NCBI RefSeq assembly: GCF_001866645.1
Contig: NZ_MLYP01000040.1
Span: 1-64,000, forward strand
Length of the DNA stretch: 64,000 nucleotides
Reading direction: 5' to 3'
Origin: Streptomyces colonosanans
GTDB lineage: Bacteria > Actinomycetota > Actinomycetes > Streptomycetales > Streptomycetaceae
Shown one piece after another: positions 32,732 to 41,280 of this stretch (position 1 is the first letter of the stretch; each line of letters starts with the position of its first letter). The notes under the pieces are model-generated. The model saw only the letters and a list, made by a program, of their open reading frames with translations, made no database searches and was not told the origin of the DNA. The translations under genes were made by a program, and so were the position numbers.

Positions 32732-34000
32732 TTGTCCGACCGTCCTGTCGTCCTGGTCGTGTCCGCCGCCGACAAGGAAGCCGAGGCGTACCGGGGCTAC
32801 TGCCTCGAAAGCGTCGCTGCCGTCTACGACGTCGTCCTCATTACCAGCGAGGAGCCGTCGTGGGAGGTGCCCTATATCCGGGACTGCGTGGTCGTGCCCG
32901 ACCCGACCGACCAGGCGGCGTTGTCGGCCGCAGGCCGAGCCCTGGCCGAACGCCACGATGTCATCGGGGTATTCACCTGGACCGAGTGGTATCTCGTCCC
33001 CGTTGCCCGCCTCGCACGCCAGCTCGGCCTGCCGACCACCGCCCCGGAGGCGATGCAGGCATGCCGCAACAAGGCAACCGCGAGGAGCCTGTTCGCCCGC
33101 CACAGAGTTCCGTCGGCCTCATCCGTGAGCGTGCGCACCCTTCAGGAGGCGCAGAGGGCTGCTGATCGGATCGGCTACCCGGTCGTCCTGAAGCCGGCCG
33201 CCCACGCCGCCAGCATCGGCGTGATCCGCGTCGACACCCCCGACCAGCTCACGGCCGCCTATCCGTTCGCCGCTCGGGCCGCCGGCCTGGGCCTGGAGAG
33301 CACCGACATTCTGGTCGAGGAATACCTCGACGGACCCGAAGTCTCGGTCGAGTGCGTCACCTATCGGGGCGAGACCACCGTCGTCGCCGTCACCCGCAAG
33401 ACCGTCAGCGACCCGCCGTACTTCGAGGAACTGGCACACTCCGTCGACGCCGCAGACCCACTCCTTACCGAGGTCGCCCCCGCCGCGCGGGCCGCGATTC
33501 GCGCCCTGGGGATCACCGACGGTGTCAGCCACGTCGAGATGCGCCTTGTCGGCGGACAGCCCCGGCTCGTCGAGGTCAACGGCCGACTCGGAGGGGACAT
33601 GATCGGCCACCTGGTCCGCCTCGCCACCGGCATCGACCTGCCCCGCGCGGCAGCCGACATCGCCTGCGACCGCGCACCCGACCTCACCCCAACCAGAGCC
33701 TCTGCCGCCGCGATCCGCCTGATCTACCCCGACACCTCGGGCACCCTCACCAGCCTCCACCTCGACGGCCCCCACCCGCCGTGGCTGGAACGCGTCCACT
33801 TCCAGCACCACCCGGGCGACGAGCTCATACTGCCCGCCGAGGGCGGCGACATGTTCACCGCACGCATCGGCTACGCGATCACCACGGCGCCCACGGCAGA
33901 CCTCGCCCACTCCCGCGCTGAACAGGCCGTTCGCACCCTCGGCCTCAAGATCTCTCCCCGCGCCGTGAGCCAGAGCGCCCGCATCGGGCCCAACGCATGA
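32732..34000 (+). CDS. ATP-grasp carboxylate-amine ligase
   Basis: 422 residues from the TTG at 32732, with GAGGAG eight bases upstream. It has an ATP-grasp fold: GYPVVLKPAAHAASIGVIRV (ATP lid), ILVEEYLDGPEVSVECVTY, the HVEMRLVGGQPRLVEVNGRL catalytic segment with its Glu and Asn metal ligands, then GGDMIGHLV. The best match by pattern is the carboxylate-amine or L-amino-acid ligase group that makes dipeptides or amides. Substrates are unknown. Its neighbours are two exporters and a HAD phosphatase. Confidence 0.85.
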   Translation: MSDRPVVLVVSAADKEAEAYRGYCLESVAAVYDVVLITSEEPSWEVPYIRDCVVVPDPTDQAALSAAGRALAERHDVIGVFTWTEWYLVPVARLARQLGLPTTAPEAMQACRNKATARSLFARHRVPSASSVSVRTLQEAQRAADRIGYPVVLKPAAHAASIGVIRVDTPDQLTAAYPFAARAAGLGLESTDILVEEYLDGPEVSVECVTYRGETTVVAVTRKTVSDPPYFEELAHSVDAADPLLTEVAPAARAAIRALGITDGVSHVEMRLVGGQPRLVEVNGRLGGDMIGHLVRLATGIDLPRAAADIACDRAPDLTPTRASAAAIRLIYPDTSGTLTSLHLDGPHPPWLERVHFQHHPGDELILPAEGGDMFTARIGYAITTAPTADLAHSRAEQAVRTLGLKISPRAVSQSARIGPNA

Positions 34001-35148
34001 GCCAGGCCGTTATGTCCGTGCGCCGCAGCCGCGGTCTGCTAGCCGGCTACTTCCTCGGCCTCGGGGTGATCATGGCAGTCTGGGGCGCCCGGATGCCGGC
34101 CGTTCAGCAGGCTGCCCACCTGAGCACCGGGCAACTGTCCCTGGTCCTGCTGGCCGCCGCGCTCGGCATGGTGGCCGGCCTGCAGGCCGGAGGACGACTC
34201 GCCCGGCCCGAACGCCTTCCCGCTCTGCTCACCTGGGGCGCGGCCAGCCTCGCTGGCTGCCTCGCCCTTCTCGGCCGCTGCGGCAGCCTCCCCTCGCTGT
34301 TCATGGCCGCGCTCGCCTTCGGCATCGCGCATGGCGTGCTGGACGTCGCCGTCAACTCCGCGGCGGTGCGCTGCCAGAACGCCTCAGGCAGGCCCATCAT
34401 GTCGTCCCTGCACGCCGCCTACTCCCTCGGCGCCCTGGCCGGTGCCGCTCTGGCTGCGGCCACCGCCCACACCACGCACCGCACCCTGTTTCTGACGACC
34501 GGCCTGCTCCTTGCCGCAGCCACGCTGACCGCCGCCCCGGTGACCCGGAAGCTGACGGGTACCGACCAGCCGTCGGCCACCGCCGATCAGGACGAGCCCA
34601 GAGCCTCTCGGCCGCCCGCCAAGCTGTGGCTGCTGGGAGCGCTGGCTGCGGCCACCCTGCTGGGAGAAGGAGCAGCCGCCGACTGGTCGGCCGTCCATCT
34701 GCACAGCCTGGACGCTTCCGCTGCGGTGAGCGCAGCCGCCTTCGCCGCCTACAGCGCGGCCATGGCCACCGGACGCCTGACCGGCGACCGGCTCACCGCA
34801 ACCTTCGGACCCGCTGCCGTAGTGCGGGCCGGCGCCGTTCTCGCGGCGGCCGGGCTCACCACCGGCGTCCTCGCCTCCAACACCTCCGTGGCCCTGGCCG
34901 GCTGGGCACTCTTCGGACTCGGCCTGTCCACCACCGTTCCCAGCCTGATCAGCGCCGCCGGAGCCGACGGCCCGAGCGCCGTAGCCACCGTCGCCGTCAC
35001 CGGCTACCTGGGCCTGCTCGCCGGACCCGCCCTCATCGGCGCCATCGCCAGCATCACCACCCTCCCCACGGCACTGCTGCTGCCCGCCCTGCTCGCAGCC
35101 ACCGTAGCCGCCCTCGCCCACAAAGCCCTGGAGAAGCAAACCCCTTGA
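33997..35148 (+). CDS. MFS transporter
   Basis: 383 residues; ATG overlaps the ATP-grasp stop. Twelve hydrophobic segments, with the MFS loop near QAGGRLARPERLP and again TGRLTGDRLTATFGPAAVVR. The FGIAHGVLDVAVNSAAVRCQ element is typical of a Streptomyces MFS group often seen next to biosynthetic genes. The overlaps suggest one transcript with the ligase. Likely export of, or resistance to, the cassette product. Confidence 0.8.
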   Translation: MSQAVMSVRRSRGLLAGYFLGLGVIMAVWGARMPAVQQAAHLSTGQLSLVLLAAALGMVAGLQAGGRLARPERLPALLTWGAASLAGCLALLGRCGSLPSLFMAALAFGIAHGVLDVAVNSAAVRCQNASGRPIMSSLHAAYSLGALAGAALAAATAHTTHRTLFLTTGLLLAAATLTAAPVTRKLTGTDQPSATADQDEPRASRPPAKLWLLGALAAATLLGEGAAADWSAVHLHSLDASAAVSAAAFAAYSAAMATGRLTGDRLTATFGPAAVVRAGAVLAAAGLTTGVLASNTSVALAGWALFGLGLSTTVPSLISAAGADGPSAVATVAVTGYLGLLAGPALIGAIASITTLPTALLLPALLAATVAALAHKALEKQTP

Positions 35149-35771
35149 GAACCGACACCACCACCGGCCTCGACGCCGTCATCCTCGACTACAACGGCGT
35201 CATCGGCCTCCAGCCCACCCGCGCCCACTGGCTTCGACTGGCCCGCACCGCCTCCTGGCCCGAAGACGATCTCGCAGGCTTCCAACGAGCTTTCTGGAAC
35301 GCCCGCGACCTCTACGACGCCGGCCAGCTCAGCGACCTGGCGTACTGGGCGCGCGTCCTTGGTGCCCACCCCGGCTCCCGCCTGCTGCGCGAACTCCTCG
35401 CCGCGGACACCGCCATGTGGACCGAGACCGACGAGAGCGTCCTGGCCGTCCTACGCCGCGCCCACGCCACTCCACTGCGAATGGTGCTGCTGTCCAACGC
35501 ACCCGCCCATCTCAGTACCGTGCTCGACACCCACGGGTGGCGACGCCTGATGACCCACGCTCTGTACTCAGCCCGACTTGAGGTGTGCAAGCCAGACCCG
35601 GCCGCCTACCACCACGCCCTGCGAGCCACCAGAGTTCGCGATCCACGACGCGTCCTGTTCGTTGACGACCGCGCCGACAACTGCCAGGCCGCCGCCCGCT
35701 TGGGCCTGCGAACGCTGCACTACACCGGCTCCAGCGATGCCCTCCAAGACGCCCTGGCGCTCGCTGCCTGA
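35145..35771 (+). CDS. HAD-superfamily hydrolase
   Basis: 208 residues from TTG at 35145, overlapping the MFS stop as TTGA. Motif I is LDYNGVIG, with Asp 15 as nucleophile and Asn 17 where phosphatases usually have Asp. Motif II is MVLLSNAP, the motif III lysine is in VCKPDPAAY, and motif IV is VLFVDDRADN. The cap is helical, as in subfamily IA. Asn at the second position is known in this group and does not exclude phosphatase activity. It probably acts on a product or intermediate of the neighbouring ligase. Confidence 0.8.
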   Translation: MRTDTTTGLDAVILDYNGVIGLQPTRAHWLRLARTASWPEDDLAGFQRAFWNARDLYDAGQLSDLAYWARVLGAHPGSRLLRELLAADTAMWTETDESVLAVLRRAHATPLRMVLLSNAPAHLSTVLDTHGWRRLMTHALYSARLEVCKPDPAAYHHALRATRVRDPRRVLFVDDRADNCQAAARLGLRTLHYTGSSDALQDALALAA

Positions 35772-35795
35772 CCCGCCTTCACCACTCAGGAATCT

Positions 35796-36665
35796 GTGAC
35801 CTCTCACGACGACCTGCGCACGATTGACGGAGACGTCTTCGTCTCTCCGCGCCACCTCGCCTCTACCACCGGAATCGGCGATCCAGCTCTCGCCCCGCTC
35901 ATCGACCTCGGCTGGGACCTCCATCACGACGACCTCGGCAACGCCTACGTCAACGCCCCCGACCGCAAGATCCGCCTGGGCTACCTCCCCGAGGGCGAGG
36001 ACGACGGGCTCTGGCGCATCAACGCCTACCGCGATCCGTTCGGGCCACCGACCTGGGGCGTCTGTTTCAACGACCGCGTCCCGACCGAGTTCGTCCAGGC
36101 GTTCACCACCGTCCTCGCCACGGCGTACCAGCAGGGGCCGGACACCTACCTCGCCCGGCCGGTCTCCGGGACTGACGAGCACGATCCCTTCCTCGCGGTC
36201 GTACCCCTGCTGAAACAGGGTTGGGAGATCGACCGCCCGCGCTGGGGCGTCTTCGCCATCCAGGCCCCGGACGGGCTCGCCGGCCTGGAGTTCACCACCG
36301 GCGATCTCGACCCGGATGCCGAACTGACCACGCGGGACGCCCGCTGGCAGCTGTGGGCGGGCAACTCCATCGACCGGCCCGTCTGGTACGCCACGGCCAG
36401 CACCGACACCCCCGTCGACCTGCTCACCGCCGTCACCCAGTGCGTCGCCGACCCGGCCCCGTTGCCCCGCTGGCGCGAGGAGACCTTCAGCTACATCAAG
36501 GGCATGGCCCAGCTCACCCCGATCCTTCCGCCCGGACCGCCGGCCCCCACCCCGCTCGATGTGCAGCGGGCCGTCGCGTCCCGCCGCCCGGCCACGCTTC
36601 CCGCGGCCAGCGTCCCGCGCTGGAGCACCACCAGCCGACCGGCCCTGCCCGGCCCCCGCCGATAG
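35796..36665 (+). CDS. DUF317 protein, two domains
   Basis: 289 residues with GTG start and AGGAA upstream. It begins SPRHLAS, the usual start of DUF317 proteins. Two repeats follow: LGYLPEGEDDGLWRINAYRD and TWGVCFNDRVPTEFVQAFTT, then AIQAPDGLAGLEFTTGDLDP and WYATASTDTPVDLLTAVTQC. The Pro-rich tail is typical. The function of the family is unknown. It starts a run of DUF317-type genes after the cargo cassette. Confidence 0.75.
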   Translation: MTSHDDLRTIDGDVFVSPRHLASTTGIGDPALAPLIDLGWDLHHDDLGNAYVNAPDRKIRLGYLPEGEDDGLWRINAYRDPFGPPTWGVCFNDRVPTEFVQAFTTVLATAYQQGPDTYLARPVSGTDEHDPFLAVVPLLKQGWEIDRPRWGVFAIQAPDGLAGLEFTTGDLDPDAELTTRDARWQLWAGNSIDRPVWYATASTDTPVDLLTAVTQCVADPAPLPRWREETFSYIKGMAQLTPILPPGPPAPTPLDVQRAVASRRPATLPAASVPRWSTTSRPALPGPRR

Positions 36666-36695
36666 GACCAGCCCGACCCCGACCGGAGACCCCTC

Positions 36696-37184
36696 TTGCC
36701 CCTGCAAGCCGCCGAGTTCTTCGCCGAGCTGTGCCTCCCCTTCCACGACAGCACCGTTGTGGGCAACACCTACTTCGCCGCCCCCGTCCCGGAAGCTCCG
36801 CTGCGGCTGCGGATCGATTTCACCGGCACCATCCACACGGACACCTACGGAGGGCTGCGCCTGGCGGTCGTCCACCCGGACCGCGGCGAGATCGACGTGG
36901 TGGCGCTCAGTTTCGTAGATCACGGAACTTTCCACCGCCGCGACGAAGCCACCAACACCCGGCCGAACACCAAGCAGTACGGCACCTTCGGCAAGCACCA
37001 CCGCCCCGGCCGACCCCCGTGGGACGGGGCCGTCACCACCGGGCTGCGCGACGCCATCGAGCAGTACACCGCCGTCTGGTTCCCCGGCGCCTGGACCGCG
37101 TCCGCGTCGAGGCGCAAGGCCGGCCGTACACCGCGCAGCACTCCCGTCCCGTCGGCCACTCCCTCCGGGGCCCGCACCCGCTGA
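36696..37184 (+). CDS. hypothetical protein
   Basis: 162 residues from a TTG with GGAG seven bases upstream. An alpha/beta domain (AEFFAELCLPFHDSTVVGNT, LRLRIDFTGTIHTDTYGGLR, LAVVHPDRGEIDVVALSFVD) ends in a basic Ser/Pro/Arg tail. It lies between two DUF317 genes, a context I associate with Streptomyces plasmids. Function unknown. Confidence 0.6.
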   Translation: MPLQAAEFFAELCLPFHDSTVVGNTYFAAPVPEAPLRLRIDFTGTIHTDTYGGLRLAVVHPDRGEIDVVALSFVDHGTFHRRDEATNTRPNTKQYGTFGKHHRPGRPPWDGAVTTGLRDAIEQYTAVWFPGAWTASASRRKAGRTPRSTPVPSATPSGARTR

Positions 37185-37247
37185 GCCCTCGTACCGATCC
37201 CCGCGCACCGCAGTTCCGCGCAACCTTCCCGGCAGGAGCCTCTCCCT

Positions 37248-38040
37248 GTGTTGCCCGACCCGCTCCCCGACCCCTTCAAGGACCTCGACCCTGCCCAGAC
37301 CGTGAGGGTTCTCCCACGCCACCTCGCCGGTCCCGGCCCCATGGACCTTCAGACGATCTGGCCCTTCCCGTTCGACCAGGACTGGACGCTGCACCAGCCC
37401 GACGAAGGAGCGGCCTACGCCACCAGCCCGTGCCTTCGGCTGTGGATCCGCCTCCTCCCCGAACCCGACACGTGAGGGAAGGGCACATGGACCATCGGTG
37501 CGAACCGCGCCCCATTCGGCGAGACGGCCTGGCGCATCACCTTGGACGCCACCACCCCCGCCGAACTCCTGCACGACGTCCACGCCGAGCTGCTCGACCT
37601 CTACCTCGAAGACCGCCACAGCGACCAGGACCGCCTGTTCGAGGACGCGACGGCCCCGCACGAGGTGTACACGCCGCTCCTCGCCCGCGGCTGGAGCCAC
37701 AGCATCAAAACGGACGGCACGCAGACCTTCCACGCACCGGAGGGCGAGGGCGCCGTGCGACACCGGTACGCCACCACCGGTTCGGACGGCTGGCGGGCCC
37801 GGGCCGGATACTCGCGCGAGCCGCTCTGACAGGTCCGCTTCTCCCTCGGCGCGCCCACCACACTCGCCGCAGCCTTCACCGCCTCGCTGGTCTCAAGCGA
37901 GCCACTGCACCGAGCCGTCAAGGACATCCCCTTCTTCACCCGCCGTCACCTCTACGTCGCACCAACTGCGGCCAAGCAGCCCCCAGTTATCCGACGCCCG
38001 CTCTGCCACCCGCGACGCACGCCGCCGGCCGCACTCGCTG
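37248..38040 (+). pseudogene. DUF317 gene with two in-frame TGA stops
   Basis: GTG at 37248 begins a DUF317 frame (RVLPRHLAGPGP, YATSPCLRLWIRLLPEPDT). The same frame continues past TGA at 37473 (GTWTIGANRAPFGETAWRIT, LARGWSHSIKTDGTQTFHAP) and past TGA at 37827 (VRFSLGAPTTLAAAFTASLV, FFTRRHLYVAPT). Both stops interrupt otherwise intact domains, and each could arise from CGA by one C-to-T change. The exact end is uncertain. I call it a decayed DUF317 gene. Confidence 0.65.
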
Positions 38041-38075
38041 ACCTTCCCCCAACTGATCAAGGAGCCCTCTTCCTC

Positions 38076-39095
38076 GTGCACGCACGTCTCGTCCGATCCG
38101 CCGCCGTAGCCGTCGCGGCGGCCGGCACCCTCACCTGGGCACCGGCCGCGAGCGCCCAGCCCTCCGAACCGACCCCCTCGGCCTCTGCCGCCACCGCCGA
38201 AACGCCGGCCCCGGACGCGGGCAGCGTCGAGATCACCGCAAAGGACGCGGCCGGGGATGTCCTCCCCGACGCCGCGTTCCTGCTGCTCAACTCCACCGGC
38301 CAGGAAGCCGGACGCGGGAAGACCGACGCACAGGGGAAGCTGACCTTCCCCAACCTCACCCCCGGGGTCTACCGGCTCAAGGAGACGGCTTCCGGCAGCC
38401 CGCTCCACGAGGTCGTCACCGACCAGGACGTCATCGTCACCCCGGGCGCGACCACACGGCTGACCATCACCGACCCGTTCAAGGCCGCCAAGGTCCTTCT
38501 ACAGGCCAAGGACGACAAGACCGGCAAGCTCCTGCCCGGCGCGACCGTGAACATCGGTTCCGGCGACAAGTCGCTGCTCACTCTCACCACCGGCTCCGAG
38601 GGCACAGCCTCCGGAGAGCTGCCGGTGTCGAGCCGGAAGGCGCAGTTCTGGGTCAAGGAGATCAAGGCCCCCGCCGGCTACGACCTCTACAAGCCGACCA
38701 AGACGTTCACCGCGGGCCCCGGCGCCCCGGTGACCGTGACCGTCACCAACGCCAAGACCGCGACCGACCCGAAGCCCGACCCCTCGGACAAGCCGACGCA
38801 CAAGCCCACCCCCACCCCGTCCACCCCGGGCAAGCCGAGCAGCGGTACCGGCGGGGCCACGCCGTCCCCGTCGGGCAGCGACACACCGGATCCCGACTCC
38901 TCCACCCTGGCCGCGACCTCGGTCGGCGACTCCACACCGAAGGCGCCGACGGGCTCCCTCGCCCACACCGGAGCTGACGCCACACCGTGGCTGATCGGGG
39001 GCGCGGCAGCGCTGATCGCAGCAGGCGGAGGCGCCCTTGCCCTGGCACGCCGCAGCCGCACGGACAGCCCCACCGACGACTCCACCGAGAGCTGA
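38076..39095 (+). CDS. LAXTG-anchored surface protein with SpaA-type domains
   Basis: 339 residues from GTG at 38076 with AAGGAG upstream. A signal peptide (LVRSAAVAVAAAGTLTWAPA, ending near ASAQ) precedes two prealbumin/SpaA-like domains: KDAAGDVLPDAAFLLLNSTG to YRLKETASG, and AKDDKTGKLLPGATVNIGSG to WVKEIKAPAGYDLY. A Pro/Thr/Ser spacer leads to LAHTG, a class E sortase motif (LAXTG), then a membrane helix and basic tail. It should be linked to the wall and display a stalk. On a conjugative element it may mediate contact or exclusion between cells (inference). A strong terminator follows. Confidence 0.85.
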   Translation: MHARLVRSAAVAVAAAGTLTWAPAASAQPSEPTPSASAATAETPAPDAGSVEITAKDAAGDVLPDAAFLLLNSTGQEAGRGKTDAQGKLTFPNLTPGVYRLKETASGSPLHEVVTDQDVIVTPGATTRLTITDPFKAAKVLLQAKDDKTGKLLPGATVNIGSGDKSLLTLTTGSEGTASGELPVSSRKAQFWVKEIKAPAGYDLYKPTKTFTAGPGAPVTVTVTNAKTATDPKPDPSDKPTHKPTPTPSTPGKPSSGTGGATPSPSGSDTPDPDSSTLAATSVGDSTPKAPTGSLAHTGADATPWLIGGAAALIAAGGGALALARRSRTDSPTDDSTES

Positions 39096-39120
39096 CCCGC
39101 ACTCCACCCCTCTTCACGAC

Positions 39121-39163
39121 ACAGAGCCCCCGAATTCCACAGGCTGGAATCCGGGGGCTCTGT
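39121..39163 (+). terminator. terminator after the surface-protein gene
   Basis: ACAGAGCCCCCG (39121-39132) pairs with CGGGGGCTCTGT (39152-39163), extended inward by ATTCC/GGAAT after one mismatch, with a seven-base loop. The hairpin is 26 bases after the stop. There is no long T tract, as is common in Streptomyces. Confidence 0.8.
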
Positions 39164-39180
39164 CGTCTACGAACGCGCGG

Positions 39181-39925
39181 ATGGCTCATTACCCTGCCGC
39201 AGTGATCGAGCCCTTCCCGCTGCCCGGCGATCCCTCAGAGCTGCGCCTGCGCATCTCCTGCGACGACGAACTCTCCCGCAGGCTGACACGCTGGAGCGCT
39301 GGAACGCGGCCATCCTGCACCGCCGACGCACCCCCGGCGCAGGGCACGAGCCGGTCAGACCCAGCGGTTGCGTGGCCCCCGACGGCCCCTCGTGCACGGT
39401 CGAGGACGTTGCCGTCGGGTCCATGACGTTCTACCGGGTGCACCTCGACCGAGGCCGCAACGCGTTCTGGGCCATGGAGGAGGAATCGGAGGAGCTGTAC
39501 GAGACCGCCCAGGTACTCCTCGATCCCGAAACGGGCTTCTTCACCGACGAAGTCAGCGAACGACTGGAATACGTCGGCTCAGCGCTGCTCGTCATGGATC
39601 GAGTGACGCTGGATCCCCCATGGCGCGGGCACGGCCTGGCGGCCGTACTCGCTTGTGAGGCGATCACCGGCTCATGGCCGGCTGCCGGGCCATCACCTGT
39701 TCGCCCGGCATCACCGACCTCAGCAGCCGACGGCTGACGGACAGGTCTGAATGGGACCGCGTGAACTCCAGGATCGCCAGAGGGTGGGAGAGTCTGGGCT
39801 TTCGTCCCTACCGAGACAACGTCTATCTCCTGTCTCCCGCCTCGCAGGACCTTGAGGAGCAGCGCGGCGCACTTCGCCGGCATCTTGCCGAACTCGGTGC
39901 GTCCTGGCGGAGCGGCGCTTCATGA
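39181..39925 (+). pseudogene. GNAT-like acetyltransferase gene in three frames
   Basis: Three frames read as one protein: residues up to DDELSRR in the first (39181-39290), ERWNAAILHRRRTPGAGHEP through LDPPWRGHGLAAVLACEAI in the second (to about 39670), and LMAGCRAITCSPG to the TGA at 39925 in the third. WRGHGLAAVLACEAI matches the acetyl-CoA-binding segment of GNAT enzymes. Two frameshifts (about 39290 and 39668) separate the parts. This is decay or sequence error. Confidence 0.6.
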
Positions 39926-40270
39926 TCGGCCTCGCCAGCGCGTGAGGCGAGCACTCCAGAAAGCCTGCGAACCCCGGGGGCGGGCCGGTGGCCCCTCTCG
40001 TTCCGGCTGTTTCGGAGGCGGGGCGATCCTGTCGGGCTCCAGGTTGATCTTGTCCGGGTGCACGCAGGCCGGAACTCCCTCGTCGAGGGTGTAGCGGTGC
40101 CCGTTCACCGGGTTGAAGGGGCACTCCCAGGAGGGCCTGCTGTAGACGACGAACTGCTCTCGTGGGTATTGCGTGGCGGGGCAGATTCCGCAGACCGGCC
40201 GCTCTGGGTCCCCTCGGTCGGGGTCGAGGTATGGCGGGCCGGTGGGTTCCGGGATCTCCATAGCAGGCAT
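39920..40270 (-). CDS. hypothetical protein with a CxxC site
   Basis: 116 residues, convergent with the preceding pseudogene and overlapping its end. It contains CGIC near residue 27 and further Cys residues, a possible small metal site (RPVCGICPATQYPREQFVVY), and a basic tail. No ribosome site of note. Family unknown. Confidence 0.45.
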   Translation of the reverse strand: MPAMEIPEPTGPPYLDPDRGDPERPVCGICPATQYPREQFVVYSRPSWECPFNPVNGHRYTLDEGVPACVHPDKINLEPDRIAPPPKQPEREGPPARPRGSQAFWSARLTRWRGRS

Positions 40271-40291
40271 AGGGTAGCGGCAGTCGCTCTG

Positions 40292-40795
40292 CTATCCGTG
40301 TCCTTGGCCGAGTTCGAGTGCCGGGACTAGCACCGCCGCCGCGTCACAGTCGGTGCAGGCACGAGCGCCGTCCCGCATCAGGGCGTCCACGGCTTCCTGC
40401 GTGCCCAGCTCCGTTCCGCCGCCCGCTGCGTGGCGGCAGGCGGCATCGTGCACGACAGTCCGTCCCCGGTGCCCGGGCACGGGGCGGACCACCCAGCCGG
40501 GGGCCGGCTGTGGCGGGGGGCCGGGCAGACGCCGGGTCGGTACGCCGGAAAGATCCACTCCTTCGACGGGCGTCAGCTGCCGATCGGTCACCCAGACGGT
40601 GTACTCGGCCGCCTCAACCCCCTCCGGACGCGCGACCCAGGAGGGGACGCCCACGAGGTAACGCCACGGATGGGGGCCGGTGACCTCCTGACGTGCGTGG
40701 AGCCGGACCCGCACGGTCTGTCCGCCCGGCAGCGTCAGCGCGATGGCGGCCGGAGGGGAGCCGGCCGCTCGCCGGTCACCGCACGGGCTGGTCAC
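40292..40795 (-). CDS. DUF6233-like hypothetical protein
   Basis: 167 residues from a GTG overlapping the previous stop. A beta-rich centre (ALTLPGGQTVRVRLHARQEV, YTVWVTDRQLTPVEGVDLS) is followed by a small Cys/His-containing domain (TVVHDAACRHAAGGGTELGT, RACTDCDAAAVL). The pattern resembles DUF6233 proteins of Streptomyces, an uncertain assignment. Function unknown. Confidence 0.5.
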   Translation of the reverse strand: MTSPCGDRRAAGSPPAAIALTLPGGQTVRVRLHARQEVTGPHPWRYLVGVPSWVARPEGVEAAEYTVWVTDRQLTPVEGVDLSGVPTRRLPGPPPQPAPGWVVRPVPGHRGRTVVHDAACRHAAGGGTELGTQEAVDALMRDGARACTDCDAAAVLVPALELGQGHG

Positions 40796-41019
40796 CTACC
40801 GGGCCCCGGGTTCCAGCTCCCGCGCCGAGGAACGCAGCGCTGCCCGCTGCCGGCCTGCTGCCAGTAGGGATGCCACCACACCTGGACCGACAGCTCCAGC
40901 AGGCGGCGGCGGAGGGCTGTCGTCCGCTGCCGGTTGGCCGGATCGGCAAGGCTCCGATAGGTCCGTTCCCAGGCACACTGCGCGGCGACCAGGTCCTCGG
41001 GGATAGCAGAACAACGCAT
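40792..41019 (-). CDS. small helical protein upstream of the DUF6233-like gene
   Basis: 75 residues from the ATG at 41019; the open frame upstream of it is a shadow. The sequence PEDLVAAQCAWERTYRSLAD, RTTALRRRLLELSVQVWWHP has the pattern of short Streptomyces proteins that precede this type of gene. The stop overlaps the next start as GTGA, so the pair is coupled. Function unknown. The insertion cassette at 41090 lies just upstream and may have displaced its promoter. Confidence 0.55.
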   Translation of the reverse strand: MRCSAIPEDLVAAQCAWERTYRSLADPANRQRTTALRRRLLELSVQVWWHPYWQQAGSGQRCVPRRGSWNPGPGR

Positions 41020-41089
41020 ACCAGCTACAGCTATTGCATCATGCGTTCGATTTTTGGTGCGTCTATGCAGGTGAGCCGATGGAGGTAGC

Positions 41090-41114
41090 TGTCCCGTGCC
41101 ACTGAACCTTGACC
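41090..41114. repeat. left terminal inverted repeat
   Basis: Begins TGTCCCGTGCCACTGAACCT and ends TTGACC; identical over 25 bases to the reverse complement of 43137-43161. The five bases before it, GTAGC, are repeated after the right end. Confidence 0.9.
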
Positions 41115-41166
41115 AATTGACGCCGAACCTTGACCAGCGGGCGTCTCTGTCACGGAATGTTGACCA
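41104..41166. repeat. three copies of a terminal motif
   Basis: GAACCTTGACCA at 41104-41115 and 41125-41136, and the variant GAATGTTGACCA at 41155-41166, spaced 21 and 30 bases apart in the same direction. Such arrays next to a terminal repeat are typical binding sites of Mu/Tn7/Tn402-type transposases. Confidence 0.7.
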
Positions 41167-41280
41167 ACCTGGATGAACGGGCCGGACGCTCGCGCAGTCC
41201 CTGGGGTCCACGTGACTCCGCCTCGACCAAGTTCGATGGACGGGATGCACCCCGTCAGTCGGAGTCAAGGACGATGTGTC

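Noticed and set aside
37473..37829. In-frame TGA codons read as selenocysteine sites
   Set aside because: No selenocysteine insertion element or selenoprotein family is apparent, and DUF317 proteins have no conserved Cys there; nonsense mutation is simpler.
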